This document shows, piece after piece, positions 15,894 through 23,970 of a DNA stretch of 64,000 nt. The translations under genes were made by a program, and so were the position numbers. The notes below the pieces were generated by a model. It saw only the letters and a list, made by a program, of their open reading frames with translations. It did no database searches and had not been told where the DNA came from. This DNA is from Levilactobacillus zymae (GTDB lineage: Bacteria > Bacillota > Bacilli > Lactobacillales > Lactobacillaceae), in contig NZ_JAVLAS010000001.1 in NCBI RefSeq assembly GCF_032190635.1, positions 2,170,001-2,234,000 on the forward strand, given 5' to 3'. The stretch's first letter is position 1; every line of letters starts with the position of its first letter.

Positions 15894-17057
15894 CTACAAA
15901 TCGCCCTCAACCTTTAATTGGCGTTCGGTCAGATAAGCATCGAGGTAACCAAAGGCTAATTCGTCAACGTCGGCCACCTGATAAATCTTGCCAACTTGGT
16001 CCAGCTGGCCGTCCTCAACTTGATGAAAGATAAACCGCTTGGCCCCCACTTGGCTAGGATAACCCAGCAGGCTTTGGCCAGAATGCAGCTTCACGCGAAT
16101 CACGGTGTGGAACGCCGCCGCCTGGGTCAGTCGGGCACCAAATTGGTCAACCGTCGCATCGAAGAGCCGTTCGTCGTTTAATACCGGCTGAATACGGTGA
16201 CGATTGGCGCGGTTCAATAACGTAAATAGCCGCATGGTTTGTAAATAGTCGGATTGTAACACGATGGCGTGCAGCTCGCTTAAGCGCATCACTGTGTAGC
16301 CTCCGAATTGTCCGGTCATGTCCACCAGACTGAGAATGACGGCGTTACGGGTTAACGTGTTGACCCGCCCCACAAAAAAGAGTTCTCGGTCGTGAGCCGG
16401 CACTAAAGCCACCAGGGCGTCCTGATCGACTAAGCGCGCTAAGGTATCCCGCAATTGTGTGGGTGCCGTCACCCGCTCGGTCTCGACGTGCGTTAATTGC
16501 TGTAACCGAGGAGCCGCTAAACTTTGTAACGATAGCTCCTGGCCCTGGAACTCAATCACTTCAATCTGGTCGGGATTAATCTCACGGCGTGGCTGGTCCG
16601 TATAATCAAATTTATTTAAAATCTGTACGGTCACCGTGTCGCTGCCCACGTGGGTCACCAGGCCCTCGTAAAAGTGCGGATCGTTCGCCAAGACCAGCAT
16701 CACAACCAAGTGATCGACCCAGGCATGGCTCAGGATTTGCCGGCGTAAATCGCGCTGACCGTCGAAGCGCATGGTCAGACCGCCCGCCTGTACAAAACGC
16801 TCCTCTTGAGCAATCTGCATCCGAAAGGCCATGTTGTCCAGATCATCGCTGGAAAATTCAACCTCATCAATCACGTCTAACGCCAAAAAGACGGCTCCAT
16901 CGGGTAACCCGTAATCGTCGTAAGTGGCCAACACCATGCCGGTTTGACCAACCGTAGTCACGTACCCCGTATAAACAACGTCTTGATTGGCCTGATACAC
17001 GTTAACCAAGAGCCGTTGGGCCAGCGCCCGATTTAAATCATTAACAATGGAATTCAT
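15894..17057 (-). CDS. Protein of four tandem SH3/Sm-like beta-barrel repeats, unknown function
   Basis: 387 residues, no signal peptide or membrane helix. I see four similar segments at about 16-70, 116-173, 214-270 and 318-372. Each starts with a hydrophobic strand, then F/Y-x-G-x-V, a second strand, an acidic turn with Gly, and ends in a strand of the type LDVIDEVEF, QIEVIEF, ELHAIVL and DVDELAF. This pattern resembles Sm-like or SH3-like barrels. It is the first gene of the unit with membrane, zinc-ribbon and macro-domain proteins; GGGGG precedes the ATG. No named family is recognised; a scaffold or nucleic-acid binding role is possible. Confidence 0.75.
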   Translation of the reverse strand: MNSIVNDLNRALAQRLLVNVYQANQDVVYTGYVTTVGQTGMVLATYDDYGLPDGAVFLALDVIDEVEFSSDDLDNMAFRMQIAQEERFVQAGGLTMRFDGQRDLRRQILSHAWVDHLVVMLVLANDPHFYEGLVTHVGSDTVTVQILNKFDYTDQPRREINPDQIEVIEFQGQELSLQSLAAPRLQQLTHVETERVTAPTQLRDTLARLVDQDALVALVPAHDRELFFVGRVNTLTRNAVILSLVDMTGQFGGYTVMRLSELHAIVLQSDYLQTMRLFTLLNRANRHRIQPVLNDERLFDATVDQFGARLTQAAAFHTVIRVKLHSGQSLLGYPSQVGAKRFIFHQVEDGQLDQVGKIYQVADVDELAFGYLDAYLTERQLKVEGDL

Positions 17058-17142
17058 TGAACGGCCCCCTTTTTATTTTTACCATTTTGAAAATTCTACC
17101 ATATATGCCCTTAAATAGCTCGCCAAGGGACGGGCCAATCGT

Positions 17143-18117
17143 TTAAGATACGGCTGTCCGCATGAATTGCCGTAAAGCGGTGGCCGATAACCCGGCACTG
17201 AGACCCACTAAGAGCTTGATGCGTGCTTTCTGTCCGTTGAGTCCCTGACACAGGATAAGTCCCATCTTACGTAGTTCGATGCCGCCGCCTGGATAATCGT
17301 AGATATCCGTGGCGACGCCATTGTAACACCTTGATACCAACACAATTGGAATTTGCCGGTCTAACAGCCGTTGTACGGCCGGTAACGTCTGAGGAGGTAA
17401 ATTCCCCGCGCCTAAGCCTTCAACGACCAGGCCGGCCGTCTGATCGTTATTGAGGGCGTCAAAGAACGTTCCGTCCATCCCCGCAAAGGCCTTCAGTAGG
17501 TATACGTGGTCGACCACGTGGTCCAGATCACAGACGGTTTGCTGAATCAGCTCCTGAAAGTAGGTTGGTTGGCCCTTCGTCACCAAACCAATCGGGCCAA
17601 AGGCGGGCGTCTTAAACGTCGCAACGTTCGTGGTGTGCGTCTTGGTGACGTAACGAGCCGTGTGAATCTCATCATTCATCACGACCAAAACCCCTTTGCC
17701 CCGTGAGGCATCGGCGGCCGCCACCTGAATGGCCGACCGAAAGTTATGCAACCCGTCAGCGCCAATTTCGTTAGAGGAACGCATCGCCCCAGTCACCACC
17801 ACCGGAATCGTATCCGGTACCGTTAAATCCAAGAAATAAGCTGTCTCTTCCAAGGTGTCGGTTCCGTGAGTGACCACCACACCGTCGAGGCCTTCCGCAA
17901 TGGCCTGAGCAATTCGCTGCTGAATGGTCAGCATCTGGACTGGTGTCATGTGCGGCGACGGCAAATTGAACAGGTCATCGGTAATCACTTGCACCTGATC
18001 ATCCAGCACCTGAGTTGGGTGAGCAATGGGATTCTGGGCGTTGGGCACGATCTCCCCCTGGTCGTTTTGCGACATCGAAATCGTCCCGCCGGTGTGAATG
18101 GCTAAAATCTTCTTCAT
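17143..18117 (-). CDS. ansA: L-asparaginase, type I (cytoplasmic)
   Basis: 324 residues, the usual length for the family. It hydrolyses asparagine to aspartate and ammonia. Signature 1 HTGGTIS (8-14) carries the first catalytic Thr; signature 2 VVTHGTDTLEETAYF (about 81-95) carries the second Thr and Asp. VVTGAMRSSNEIGADG follows, as in AnsA. No signal peptide, which fits the cytoplasmic type. It is divergent from the small gene at 18213 and has no close partner. Confidence 0.95.
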   Translation of the reverse strand: MKKILAIHTGGTISMSQNDQGEIVPNAQNPIAHPTQVLDDQVQVITDDLFNLPSPHMTPVQMLTIQQRIAQAIAEGLDGVVVTHGTDTLEETAYFLDLTVPDTIPVVVTGAMRSSNEIGADGLHNFRSAIQVAAADASRGKGVLVVMNDEIHTARYVTKTHTTNVATFKTPAFGPIGLVTKGQPTYFQELIQQTVCDLDHVVDHVYLLKAFAGMDGTFFDALNNDQTAGLVVEGLGAGNLPPQTLPAVQRLLDRQIPIVLVSRCYNGVATDIYDYPGGGIELRKMGLILCQGLNGQKARIKLLVGLSAGLSATALRQFMRTAVS

Positions 18118-18212
18118 AATTGTGTGATCTTCCCTTCCCGCATAAATAAGTACCCATATTGTACCCCATTTGCGTTAAAATTTAAGGATAGACGTGAAGG
18201 GAGTTGACACCG

Positions 18213-18371
18213 ATGGCTCAAGATCCAAAAAAGTCGAATGATTATTATCGTCCTGGTCCCGTTGTTCACCCTAAGAAGTATAGTTCATCCGGCGGTCTCG
18301 CCGACTGGGGGCCCCTGTTAAAGTGGTTTGGCGATAGTTTTCGTCACCTCTGGCGGAAGGTAAAAAAGTGA
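18213..18371 (+). CDS. Small hypothetical protein
   Basis: 52 residues: starts MAQDPKKSNDYYRPGPVVHP, has a Gly/Ser linker and ends with an amphipathic aromatic-basic helix (WGPLLKWFGDSFRHLWRKV then KK). GAAGGGAG lies 8 bases before the ATG. The C-terminal helix could lie on the membrane. No family recognised; support is a good ribosome site, an open frame and a clean stop before the next promoter. Confidence 0.6.
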   Translation: MAQDPKKSNDYYRPGPVVHPKKYSSSGGLADWGPLLKWFGDSFRHLWRKVKK

Positions 18372-18380
18372 AAATGCCCG

Positions 18381-18409
18381 TTGTATTTTTCATTCTTTCG
18401 TGCTAAAGT
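18381..18409 (+). promoter_or_regulatory. Promoter of the purine riboswitch/permease transcript
   Basis: TTGTAT (18381-18386) and TAAAGT (18404-18409), 17-base spacer, about 30 bases before the aptamer. Confidence 0.7.
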
Positions 18410-18438
18410 AAGCAGTATTCCAAACAAACTATAATTGT

Positions 18439-18512
18439 AATTGCCTATATAATGCCATGATAAGGTTGGCGAGTTTCTACCTAGAACCGTAAATTCTAGA
18501 CTATAAGCAAAT
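18439..18512 (+). promoter_or_regulatory. Purine riboswitch, guanine/xanthine class
   Basis: Conserved core is complete: TATAATG at the P1/P2 junction (18448-18454), GGCGAGTTTCTACC (18468-18481), then CCGTAAA (18487-18493) and GACTAT (18499-18504). P1 arms AATTGC and GCAAATT pair. The base at the ligand-specificity position in the GACTAT segment is C, the guanine/hypoxanthine/xanthine type, and not the U of adenine riboswitches. Confidence 0.95.
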
Positions 18513-18566
18513 TGAGGCCCCCGAACTCTTTTTGCCGATGAAAAGAGTTCATCGGCTGAGTTTTCA

Positions 18567-18597
18567 AGACGCTCTTTTTGCAAAGAGGGTCTTTTTT
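18567..18597 (+). terminator. Riboswitch-controlled terminator
   Basis: AGACGCTCTTT / AAAGAGGGTCT stem with one mismatch, followed by T6; lies between the purine aptamer and the permease start. Confidence 0.85.
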
Positions 18598-18655
18598 GTT
18601 TTCATTAAAGTCCCCGCCTTGTCAGTAGTCAGTTACCGTAAGGAGGAAGATTTTT

Positions 18656-20044
18656 TTGCAATCCGCAAAGTCCGCAACACCAGCACGAACACCCCAATCG
18701 ACTAAAAACCCGAACAAAGGGCAATCCTTGTCCACGTGGCAAGCCGCCATCCTTGGGTTTCAGCACCTCTTAGCCATGTATTCCGGTGACGTCCTGGTTC
18801 CCCTGTTAATTGGGGGCGCGTTACACTTTAACGCCGTTCAGATGGCTTACCTGATCAGCGCGGACATTTTTATGTGTGGGATTGCCACTCTCCTACAACT
18901 CAAGCGCACCCGACTGACCGGGATTGCGCTCCCCGTGGTCCTAGGATGTGCGGTCCAAGCCGTGACCCCTTTGACCGCCATCGGGAAAAGCTACGGGATT
19001 GGCACCATGTACGGGGCCATCATCGGGGCCGGGATCTTCGTGTTCCTGAGTGCCGGGTGGTTCTCGAAGATTAAGCACCTCTTCCCGCCCGTAGTGACCG
19101 GATCGTTGATCACCATCATCGGGTTCACCCTGATTCCCGTGGGTTTCCAAGACCTCGGGGGTGGCGACGTAACCGCGAAGAACTTCGGCGATTTGAAATT
19201 CTTAGCCGTGGGCTTCTTCACCATCGCCGTAATCTTAGGTCTCAATGCCTTTGCCAAGGGCTTTCTTAAGTCCCTATCCATCCTGTTAGGCATCTTACTG
19301 GGAACCGTCGTGGCGAGTTGGCTGGGGATGGTCTCCTTAAGCCCCGTGGGCCAGGCTAGTTGGTTCCACCTGCCCCAATTCTTCTACTTCGGGACGCCCA
19401 AGTTCGAGTGGTCGTCGATTCTAACCATGATTCTGGTGTCGCTGACCACCATGGTCGAGTCCACCGGGGTCTTCTTCGCCTTAGGTGAAATCACCGGCCG
19501 GAAGATCGAAGAAGCCGACCTCAAGCGTGGTTACCGTGCCGAAGGGATCGCCGTAATCTTGGGAGGGTTGTTCAACACCTTCCCGTATTCGACCTTCTCC
19601 GAAAACGTCGGGGTCGTCCAACTCTCCGGCGTCAAGACTCGCAAGCCGATTTATTTCTCGGCAGCCTTCCTATTACTCTTAGGTCTGTTGCCCAAAGTCG
19701 GCGCGTTGGCCACGGTCATTCCCGCCCCCGTCTTGGGTGGCGCCATGATCGTGATGTTCGGCATGGTTGGGGTCCAGGGTATCCGGATGCTCCAACAGGT
19801 GAACTTCAAGGATAACAACAACCTGCTGGTTTCCGCGATTTCCATCGGCTTAGGGTTAGGCGTGACCGTCTACCCCCAAATCTTCCAAGACCTGCCTCAA
19901 GCCATTCAGATCATCGTCAACAACGGGGTGGTCATCGGCAGTTTCTCCGCGGTCATCTTAAACGTCATCTTCAACATGCGGCCGAGTCGCGTCCCGCACC
20001 CTGCCCAAGCGCAGGTCAACAGCGACGCGCAACCCAAACACTAA
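18656..20044 (+). CDS. pbuX: Xanthine/uric acid-type purine permease (NCS2)
   Basis: 462 residues, about twelve to fourteen membrane helices. GFQHLLAMYSGDVLVPLLIG (34-53) and the conserved glutamate region TTMVESTGVFFALGE (about 259-273), followed by FNTFPYSTFSENVG, are NCS2 xanthine-permease features. It imports purine bases with protons. The TTG start at 18656 has AAGGAGG 9 bases upstream. A guanine-class riboswitch in its leader means expression falls when guanine or related bases are plentiful, agreeing with a purine and not a uracil substrate. Confidence 0.9.
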   Translation: MQSAKSATPARTPQSTKNPNKGQSLSTWQAAILGFQHLLAMYSGDVLVPLLIGGALHFNAVQMAYLISADIFMCGIATLLQLKRTRLTGIALPVVLGCAVQAVTPLTAIGKSYGIGTMYGAIIGAGIFVFLSAGWFSKIKHLFPPVVTGSLITIIGFTLIPVGFQDLGGGDVTAKNFGDLKFLAVGFFTIAVILGLNAFAKGFLKSLSILLGILLGTVVASWLGMVSLSPVGQASWFHLPQFFYFGTPKFEWSSILTMILVSLTTMVESTGVFFALGEITGRKIEEADLKRGYRAEGIAVILGGLFNTFPYSTFSENVGVVQLSGVKTRKPIYFSAAFLLLLGLLPKVGALATVIPAPVLGGAMIVMFGMVGVQGIRMLQQVNFKDNNNLLVSAISIGLGLGVTVYPQIFQDLPQAIQIIVNNGVVIGSFSAVILNVIFNMRPSRVPHPAQAQVNSDAQPKH

Positions 20045-20061
20045 CCATCACTTAAGGGAGT

Positions 20062-20096
20062 CGTTAGCCAAACCTTGCTGGCTAACGGCTTTTTTC
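20062..20096 (+). terminator. Rho-independent terminator
   Basis: GTTAGCC / GGCTAAC stem and T6 after the permease stop. Confidence 0.85.
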
Positions 20097-20211
20097 TGTT
20101 CCCCAACTCACGTATAATAGGACTACGAGTCGCGGCGTCTTGCCCGGCTTCCCTCACTGAACGGCGGTGCGTGTTCGCCGCGTTCAACTTCTAAATCAAG
20201 GGAGTTCCGCC

Positions 20212-21108
20212 ATGTTAAGTATTCAACACATTCGTAAACGCTTCGACGACGTGCTGGCGTTAAACGACGTCAGTTTCGACGTGGCCAACGGGCAGATTCT
20301 CGGCCTGATTGGTCAAAATGGGGCCGGCAAATCGACCACCTTTCACAGTATCCTGAACTTCATCACCTATGACGGCCAGATTACCTGGCAGGGGCACGCC
20401 TTCACCCCCCAAGACTTCAACCACATCGGCTACCTCCCCGAGGAACGCAGCCTGATGACCAAGCTGACCATCGAACAACAAATCGTCTACTTGGCCCGCT
20501 TGAAAGGGCAAAAGGCCCGCGACATTCGACCCCAGATCGACGATTGGTTAACGCGCTTTGCCGTCAAGGGCACGCGCAAGAGTAAGATTGGCGCACTGTC
20601 CAAGGGGAACCAGCAAAAGGTCCAGTTGATCTGCACCCTGATTCACCGTCCCGACCTCTTGATCCTCGACGAGCCCTTCAGTGGCCTGGACCCGGTCAAT
20701 GCCGACCTGTTGAAACGCGCCATCCTCGATGCCAAGCAACGCGGCGCGGCCATCATCTTCTCCAGTCACGACATGGAAAACGTCACGGAACTTTGCGACC
20801 AGCTGGTGATGCTGCGCACCGGTAACGTGGTCCTCCATGGCACCTTGCAGGACGTTCGTAACCAGTTCGGCAAGACCGAATTGTTCGTGACCACCGACTG
20901 GTCGACCGACCGTTTGGCCGCCCTGCCCGGTGTGGCCAGCGTCACGGTCCGACAACCGGGGCAATACCGCCTGCACCTGACCGCTGCGCAGGCCGGTCCC
21001 GCCATTTTCCAAGAACTGACCCAGGGCCACTACATCGAGGAGTTCAACCAACAACCGCCGACACTCGACGAGATTTTCCGCTTGAAAGTGGGTGAAACCC
21101 ATGCTTAA
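20212..21108 (+). CDS. ABC transporter ATP-binding protein (YhaQ/NatA-like)
   Basis: 298 residues. ATG at 20212 (MLSIQHIRKRF) follows AAGGGAG by 8 bases; the open frame upstream is leader. Walker A GQNGAGKST (about 36-44), signature LSKGNQQK, Walker B LLILDEPFSGLDP and H-loop SSHDME are intact. A C-terminal domain of about 80 residues is typical for ATPases paired with ABC-2 exporters of the Nat/Yha type. It works with the permease that overlaps its end. The substrate is unknown; sodium or toxic compound export has been proposed for relatives. A leader hairpin with CGCGGCG and CGCCGCG arms (about 20132-20181) precedes the gene. Confidence 0.9.
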   Translation: MLSIQHIRKRFDDVLALNDVSFDVANGQILGLIGQNGAGKSTTFHSILNFITYDGQITWQGHAFTPQDFNHIGYLPEERSLMTKLTIEQQIVYLARLKGQKARDIRPQIDDWLTRFAVKGTRKSKIGALSKGNQQKVQLICTLIHRPDLLILDEPFSGLDPVNADLLKRAILDAKQRGAAIIFSSHDMENVTELCDQLVMLRTGNVVLHGTLQDVRNQFGKTELFVTTDWSTDRLAALPGVASVTVRQPGQYRLHLTAAQAGPAIFQELTQGHYIEEFNQQPPTLDEIFRLKVGETHA

Positions 21109-22312
21109 AACCTGGATTGTCACCTGTGAGACCTATCTGCGTCAGGTCAAGTCCTGGAGTTTCTTCTTCATGGTCTTAGGCCCGTTTCTGATGCTGGGAC
21201 TGACCGTGGGAATCACCTACGTCAGCAGCCGCAGTAACGCCAGCAGCCAAAACATCGCGGTCATCGCCGAAACGCCGGCGCTCCGGCAAAACTTTATCGC
21301 CGAGAACCCCTCGAACATCGATCAGCAAATCACCACGGTGACCGCCGCCAAAAAGGCCCTGCACCAAAATCACCTGGCCGGCTACCTGGTTTTGCGCCAG
21401 ACCGACCACCAACTACGCGCCGACTACCATGGGCCCAAAGCCCTAGGCAAGGGACTCAAGGCCCAGGTCCAAAACTACCTGGCCCAGACCCAGCAGGTCA
21501 CCAATTATCAACAGGCCAAGTTAACGGCCAAGCAACAACGGCTGCTCCAACGCACGCCCAAGCTGACCCAGCACATCGCGGCCAGCACCGGGACGGCTAA
21601 CCTGGCCAAGACCATTTCGTTTTGGCTGATTGTCACCATGATCTACATCATCCTGGTGACCTACGCCTCGATCACCGCCCAGGAAATTGCCTCCGATAAG
21701 GGCACCAAGATCATGGAGATCATCTTTTCCAGCACCACCGCGGTCAGTTACTTCGTGGGTAAGATTTGTGGGATCTTGCTGGTAATTCTCACCCAGATTG
21801 CCATTTATCTCCTGGGTGGTTGGGCCATCTACAGTTGGGCGCTGAGTCGCCCGCATTTGCACGCGATGTGGACCCAGTACCACGCCCTGGTCACGGCGAT
21901 CCTGCACAACCTCTTGAACCTCAACCTGCTGTACCTCTTGGTCGGCGTGGTGCTGTTCACCCTAGTCGCCGCCTACAGTGGGGCCGTGGTCGCCAAAGCC
22001 GAGGACGCCTCCAAGGCCGCCCAACCGGTGGTCATGCTGGGAATGGTCGGCTTCTTCGCCACCTTCCCCTTCCAGAACAACCTGGACGCCCTGCCGGTCA
22101 AAATCATGTCCTACGTGCCATTTCTGTCGTCGTACTTCATGCCGATGCGAATCATCAACGGCACCGTCAGTCTGGGCACCCAGTGGCTCTCGCTGGGGTT
22201 AGCCCTCTTGACGGTGGCCGCGCTGGCCGGATACATCGGCCGCAAATACCAACACCTGATGCTGCAGACCGATAGTCATAGTATCTGGCAACATCTCTTC
22301 CAGCGTCATTAG
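21101..22312 (+). CDS. ABC-2 type exporter permease (YhaP/NatB-like)
   Basis: 403 residues. One N-terminal helix (about 17-40), an extracellular domain of about 140 residues, then five to six helices in the C-terminal half, the ABC-2 membrane-domain layout. SDKGTKIMEIIFSS after the second helix is the coupling motif of this family. ATG at 21101 lies in the end of the ATPase gene (8-base overlap), so the two are coupled; a GTG three codons earlier is also possible. Partner of the ATPase at 20212. Confidence 0.9.
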   Translation: MLKTWIVTCETYLRQVKSWSFFFMVLGPFLMLGLTVGITYVSSRSNASSQNIAVIAETPALRQNFIAENPSNIDQQITTVTAAKKALHQNHLAGYLVLRQTDHQLRADYHGPKALGKGLKAQVQNYLAQTQQVTNYQQAKLTAKQQRLLQRTPKLTQHIAASTGTANLAKTISFWLIVTMIYIILVTYASITAQEIASDKGTKIMEIIFSSTTAVSYFVGKICGILLVILTQIAIYLLGGWAIYSWALSRPHLHAMWTQYHALVTAILHNLLNLNLLYLLVGVVLFTLVAAYSGAVVAKAEDASKAAQPVVMLGMVGFFATFPFQNNLDALPVKIMSYVPFLSSYFMPMRIINGTVSLGTQWLSLGLALLTVAALAGYIGRKYQHLMLQTDSHSIWQHLFQRH

Positions 22313-22326
22313 AAAGGAGTCTTGAC

Positions 22327-22698
22327 ATGGCGGAAAAAGAACGTTATTACCAACCGTCAAACGTGACGGACGCCCTGACCGAAGTCCAAAAATTATTTAA
22401 CAGTTACCGCAACGCCCCGTTCACCCAGGAACTCCTGGACTATCACCGTAAGTTGATCGACCGTCTGACCGGTGATCTCCAGGACGCCGCGCGCGCCGAA
22501 CACCGCGACGATTTGGTCGCGGCCGCGCAAAGCATGGCCCGCGCGATGCAGGGCTGGATTCAAATTCGCTATAGCGGCCAACCGTACGCCGGCCGCCTGC
22601 GGCATTTCAAATTCGTTCCCGACGCCACCGGCCCTAAATTCAAGCGCCACGTGGTCAAGGATCACGGCAGCGGGACGCACCGCAGTAGCCGTCACTAA
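22327..22698 (+). CDS. Hypothetical helical protein downstream of ABC exporter
   Basis: 123 residues, no signal or membrane segment. Helical, with charged residues (YHRKLIDRLTGDLQDAARAE), then a more basic C-terminal part ending KDHGSGTHRSSRH. AAAGGAG is 8 bases before the ATG and only 14 bases separate it from the permease stop, so it is likely the third gene of the exporter operon. No family recognised. Confidence 0.65.
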   Translation: MAEKERYYQPSNVTDALTEVQKLFNSYRNAPFTQELLDYHRKLIDRLTGDLQDAARAEHRDDLVAAAQSMARAMQGWIQIRYSGQPYAGRLRHFKFVPDATGPKFKRHVVKDHGSGTHRSSRH

Positions 22699-22703
22699 TT
22701 ACT

Positions 22704-22753
22704 AAAATGGCCCTCAAACCAGGTAAGCCCTACTGGTTTGACGGCCATTTTTT
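22704..22753. terminator. Strong, nearly symmetric terminator
   Basis: AAAATGGCCcTCAAACCAG pairs with CTGGTTTGAcGGCCATTTT over 17 bp with one mismatch; T-run on the plus strand. Confidence 0.9.
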
Positions 22754-22761
22754 ATCTGAGA

Positions 22762-22799
22762 GCAAAATAAAAACTGCTAGCTATTTCAGCTAACAGTTT
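22762..22799 (-). terminator. Minus-strand terminator downstream of tRNA-Ala
   Basis: Minus strand AAACTGTTAGCT-GAAAT-AGCTAGCAGTTT followed by TTATTTT. It ends the tRNA transcript or a small transcript between; see the possible toxin remnant at 22852. Confidence 0.75.
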
Positions 22800-22944
22800 C
22801 ATCGCCCTGCCGAGCATGTTTTTTTATTCTGCAAAAGGTAATCAAATGATTACTTTTTATACTTACCCATTGAAACAACCAAAATCATGAATGCTGTAAT
22901 AGCAGTGTTTTCACCACTTATCTCTACCCCTAGATACACAAAAA

Positions 22945-23017
22945 TGGATCCTACCGGATTTGAACCGACGACCTCCTGCATGCGAAGCAGGCGCTCTCCC
23001 AACTGAGCTAAGGACCC
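22945..23017 (-). tRNA. tRNA-Ala, anticodon CGC
   Basis: 73 nt on the minus strand. Acceptor GGGTCCT pairs with AGGATCC with the G3:U70 wobble that defines alanine tRNAs; D-arm AGCTCAGTTGGGAGAGC; anticodon stem-loop CCTGC-TTCGCAT-GCAGG with CGC at 34-36; T-arm with GGTTCAAATCC. Discriminator A; CCA is not encoded. Confidence 0.95.
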
Positions 23018-23143
23018 AAAAACTTACGTGTTTAATTATAGCACTTTCCACCAAAAAGTTAATCGGTAATCTTAATTTTAGGCAAACGCTACCAGCATTA
23101 TTTATCAACCATATTTATACTTTAGAATAAACATTCCACCCCA

Positions 23144-23172
23144 TTGATTATCTAGTTTTTAACGTCTATACT
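23144..23172 (+). promoter_or_regulatory. Promoter of small membrane protein gene
   Basis: TTGATT (23144-23149) and TATACT (23167-23172) with 17-base spacer. Confidence 0.65.
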
Positions 23173-23198
23173 CAAGTTATTCCGAGGAGATGGTGTAA

Positions 23199-23477
23199 AT
23201 GAAAAAAATTAGTCACCCAACGACTAAAAATATCTATTTTTGGGCGCTTATCAGTGCATTCGGCTTAGTCTTAATGAACATTGCTGCTACCATGGACGTC
23301 ACGGCTCCGTTTAAATCTGCTTCTCTGCTTCTCTTGCTCGTCGTTTTAGGTTACGGCTTAATCAAGACCCTCTGTGGTATTATTTTCAATGGCCTCTACG
23401 CCGATGGCGGGGTATTATCCGTTCTGCTACTTGAAGTTTGCTTCTTCGGCCTGTGTCTCTCGGCCGCGTTACTATAA
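23199..23477 (+). CDS. Small membrane protein, three helices
   Basis: 92 residues; predicted helices at about 11-30, 39-62 and 71-91, with a basic N terminus (MKKISHPTTKN) on the cytoplasmic side. GAGGAGATGG precedes the ATG. It has its own promoter and terminator. No family is recognised. Confidence 0.65.
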   Translation: MKKISHPTTKNIYFWALISAFGLVLMNIAATMDVTAPFKSASLLLLLVVLGYGLIKTLCGIIFNGLYADGGVLSVLLLEVCFFGLCLSAALL

Positions 23478-23492
23478 TCAATGGACTACTTA

Positions 23493-23526
23493 GCTCACCA
23501 ACGTCGATTGTTGGTGAGCCTTATTT
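23493..23526 (+). terminator. Rho-independent terminator
   Basis: 10-bp perfect stem GCTCACCAAC / GTTGGTGAGC then CTTATTTG. Confidence 0.75.
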
Positions 23527-23970
23527 GACTTTCAAGTTAATCTTGACCCATCTCTCTAATTAATTATTCCTCTGCCCAACGCTGTAGCAACGCCTTTAAC
23601 TTAAGCCATTAACATCTTGACACACTAACACCAATTTTGTTACTCTGACCGCTAGTAATCTTTGATTTCGAGTTAATTCCTTAGGATTTTTCACACATTG
23701 TTGTAATATATATTATAAGTACAAAAATATATTGCGATAAATTATGTCATTCTACTGGTATTAAATGGCATTCACATAACAATAGAACAACCAGCGGTGA
23801 TAGAGATATTTAACTGTTAACTTAACGGCTAGCAGTCTTTATTTTTCACATAGATACTCTCCCCTACACCCCAACAGCTAACCATCTTTCCTATTCAGGG
23901 GATGGTTTTTAATTTACGCTCAGCAGCGTTACACTACTTGTGTATCATACATATCTTAGGGGGTAACTAC
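23527..23970. other. AT-rich gene-free region before secreted-protein gene
   Basis: About 440 bases of clearly lower GC than its surroundings. No ORF with a ribosome site. At 23811-23853 it holds AACTGTTAACTTAACGGCTA then GCAGTCTTTATTTTT, close to the terminator at 22762 in sequence, so it may be a decayed copy of the same type of locus. The promoter of the gene at 23971 must lie near its end; TTGTGT (23939) and a TATC-rich stretch are weak candidates. Confidence 0.4.

Noticed and set aside
18344..18583. 79-codon minus-strand frame
   Set aside because: It lies over the purine riboswitch and terminator on the opposite strand.
18656..20044. Naming the NCS2 permease a uracil permease
   Set aside because: The leader is a guanine-class purine riboswitch without PyrR-type elements, and the QHLLAMYSGD region fits xanthine permeases.
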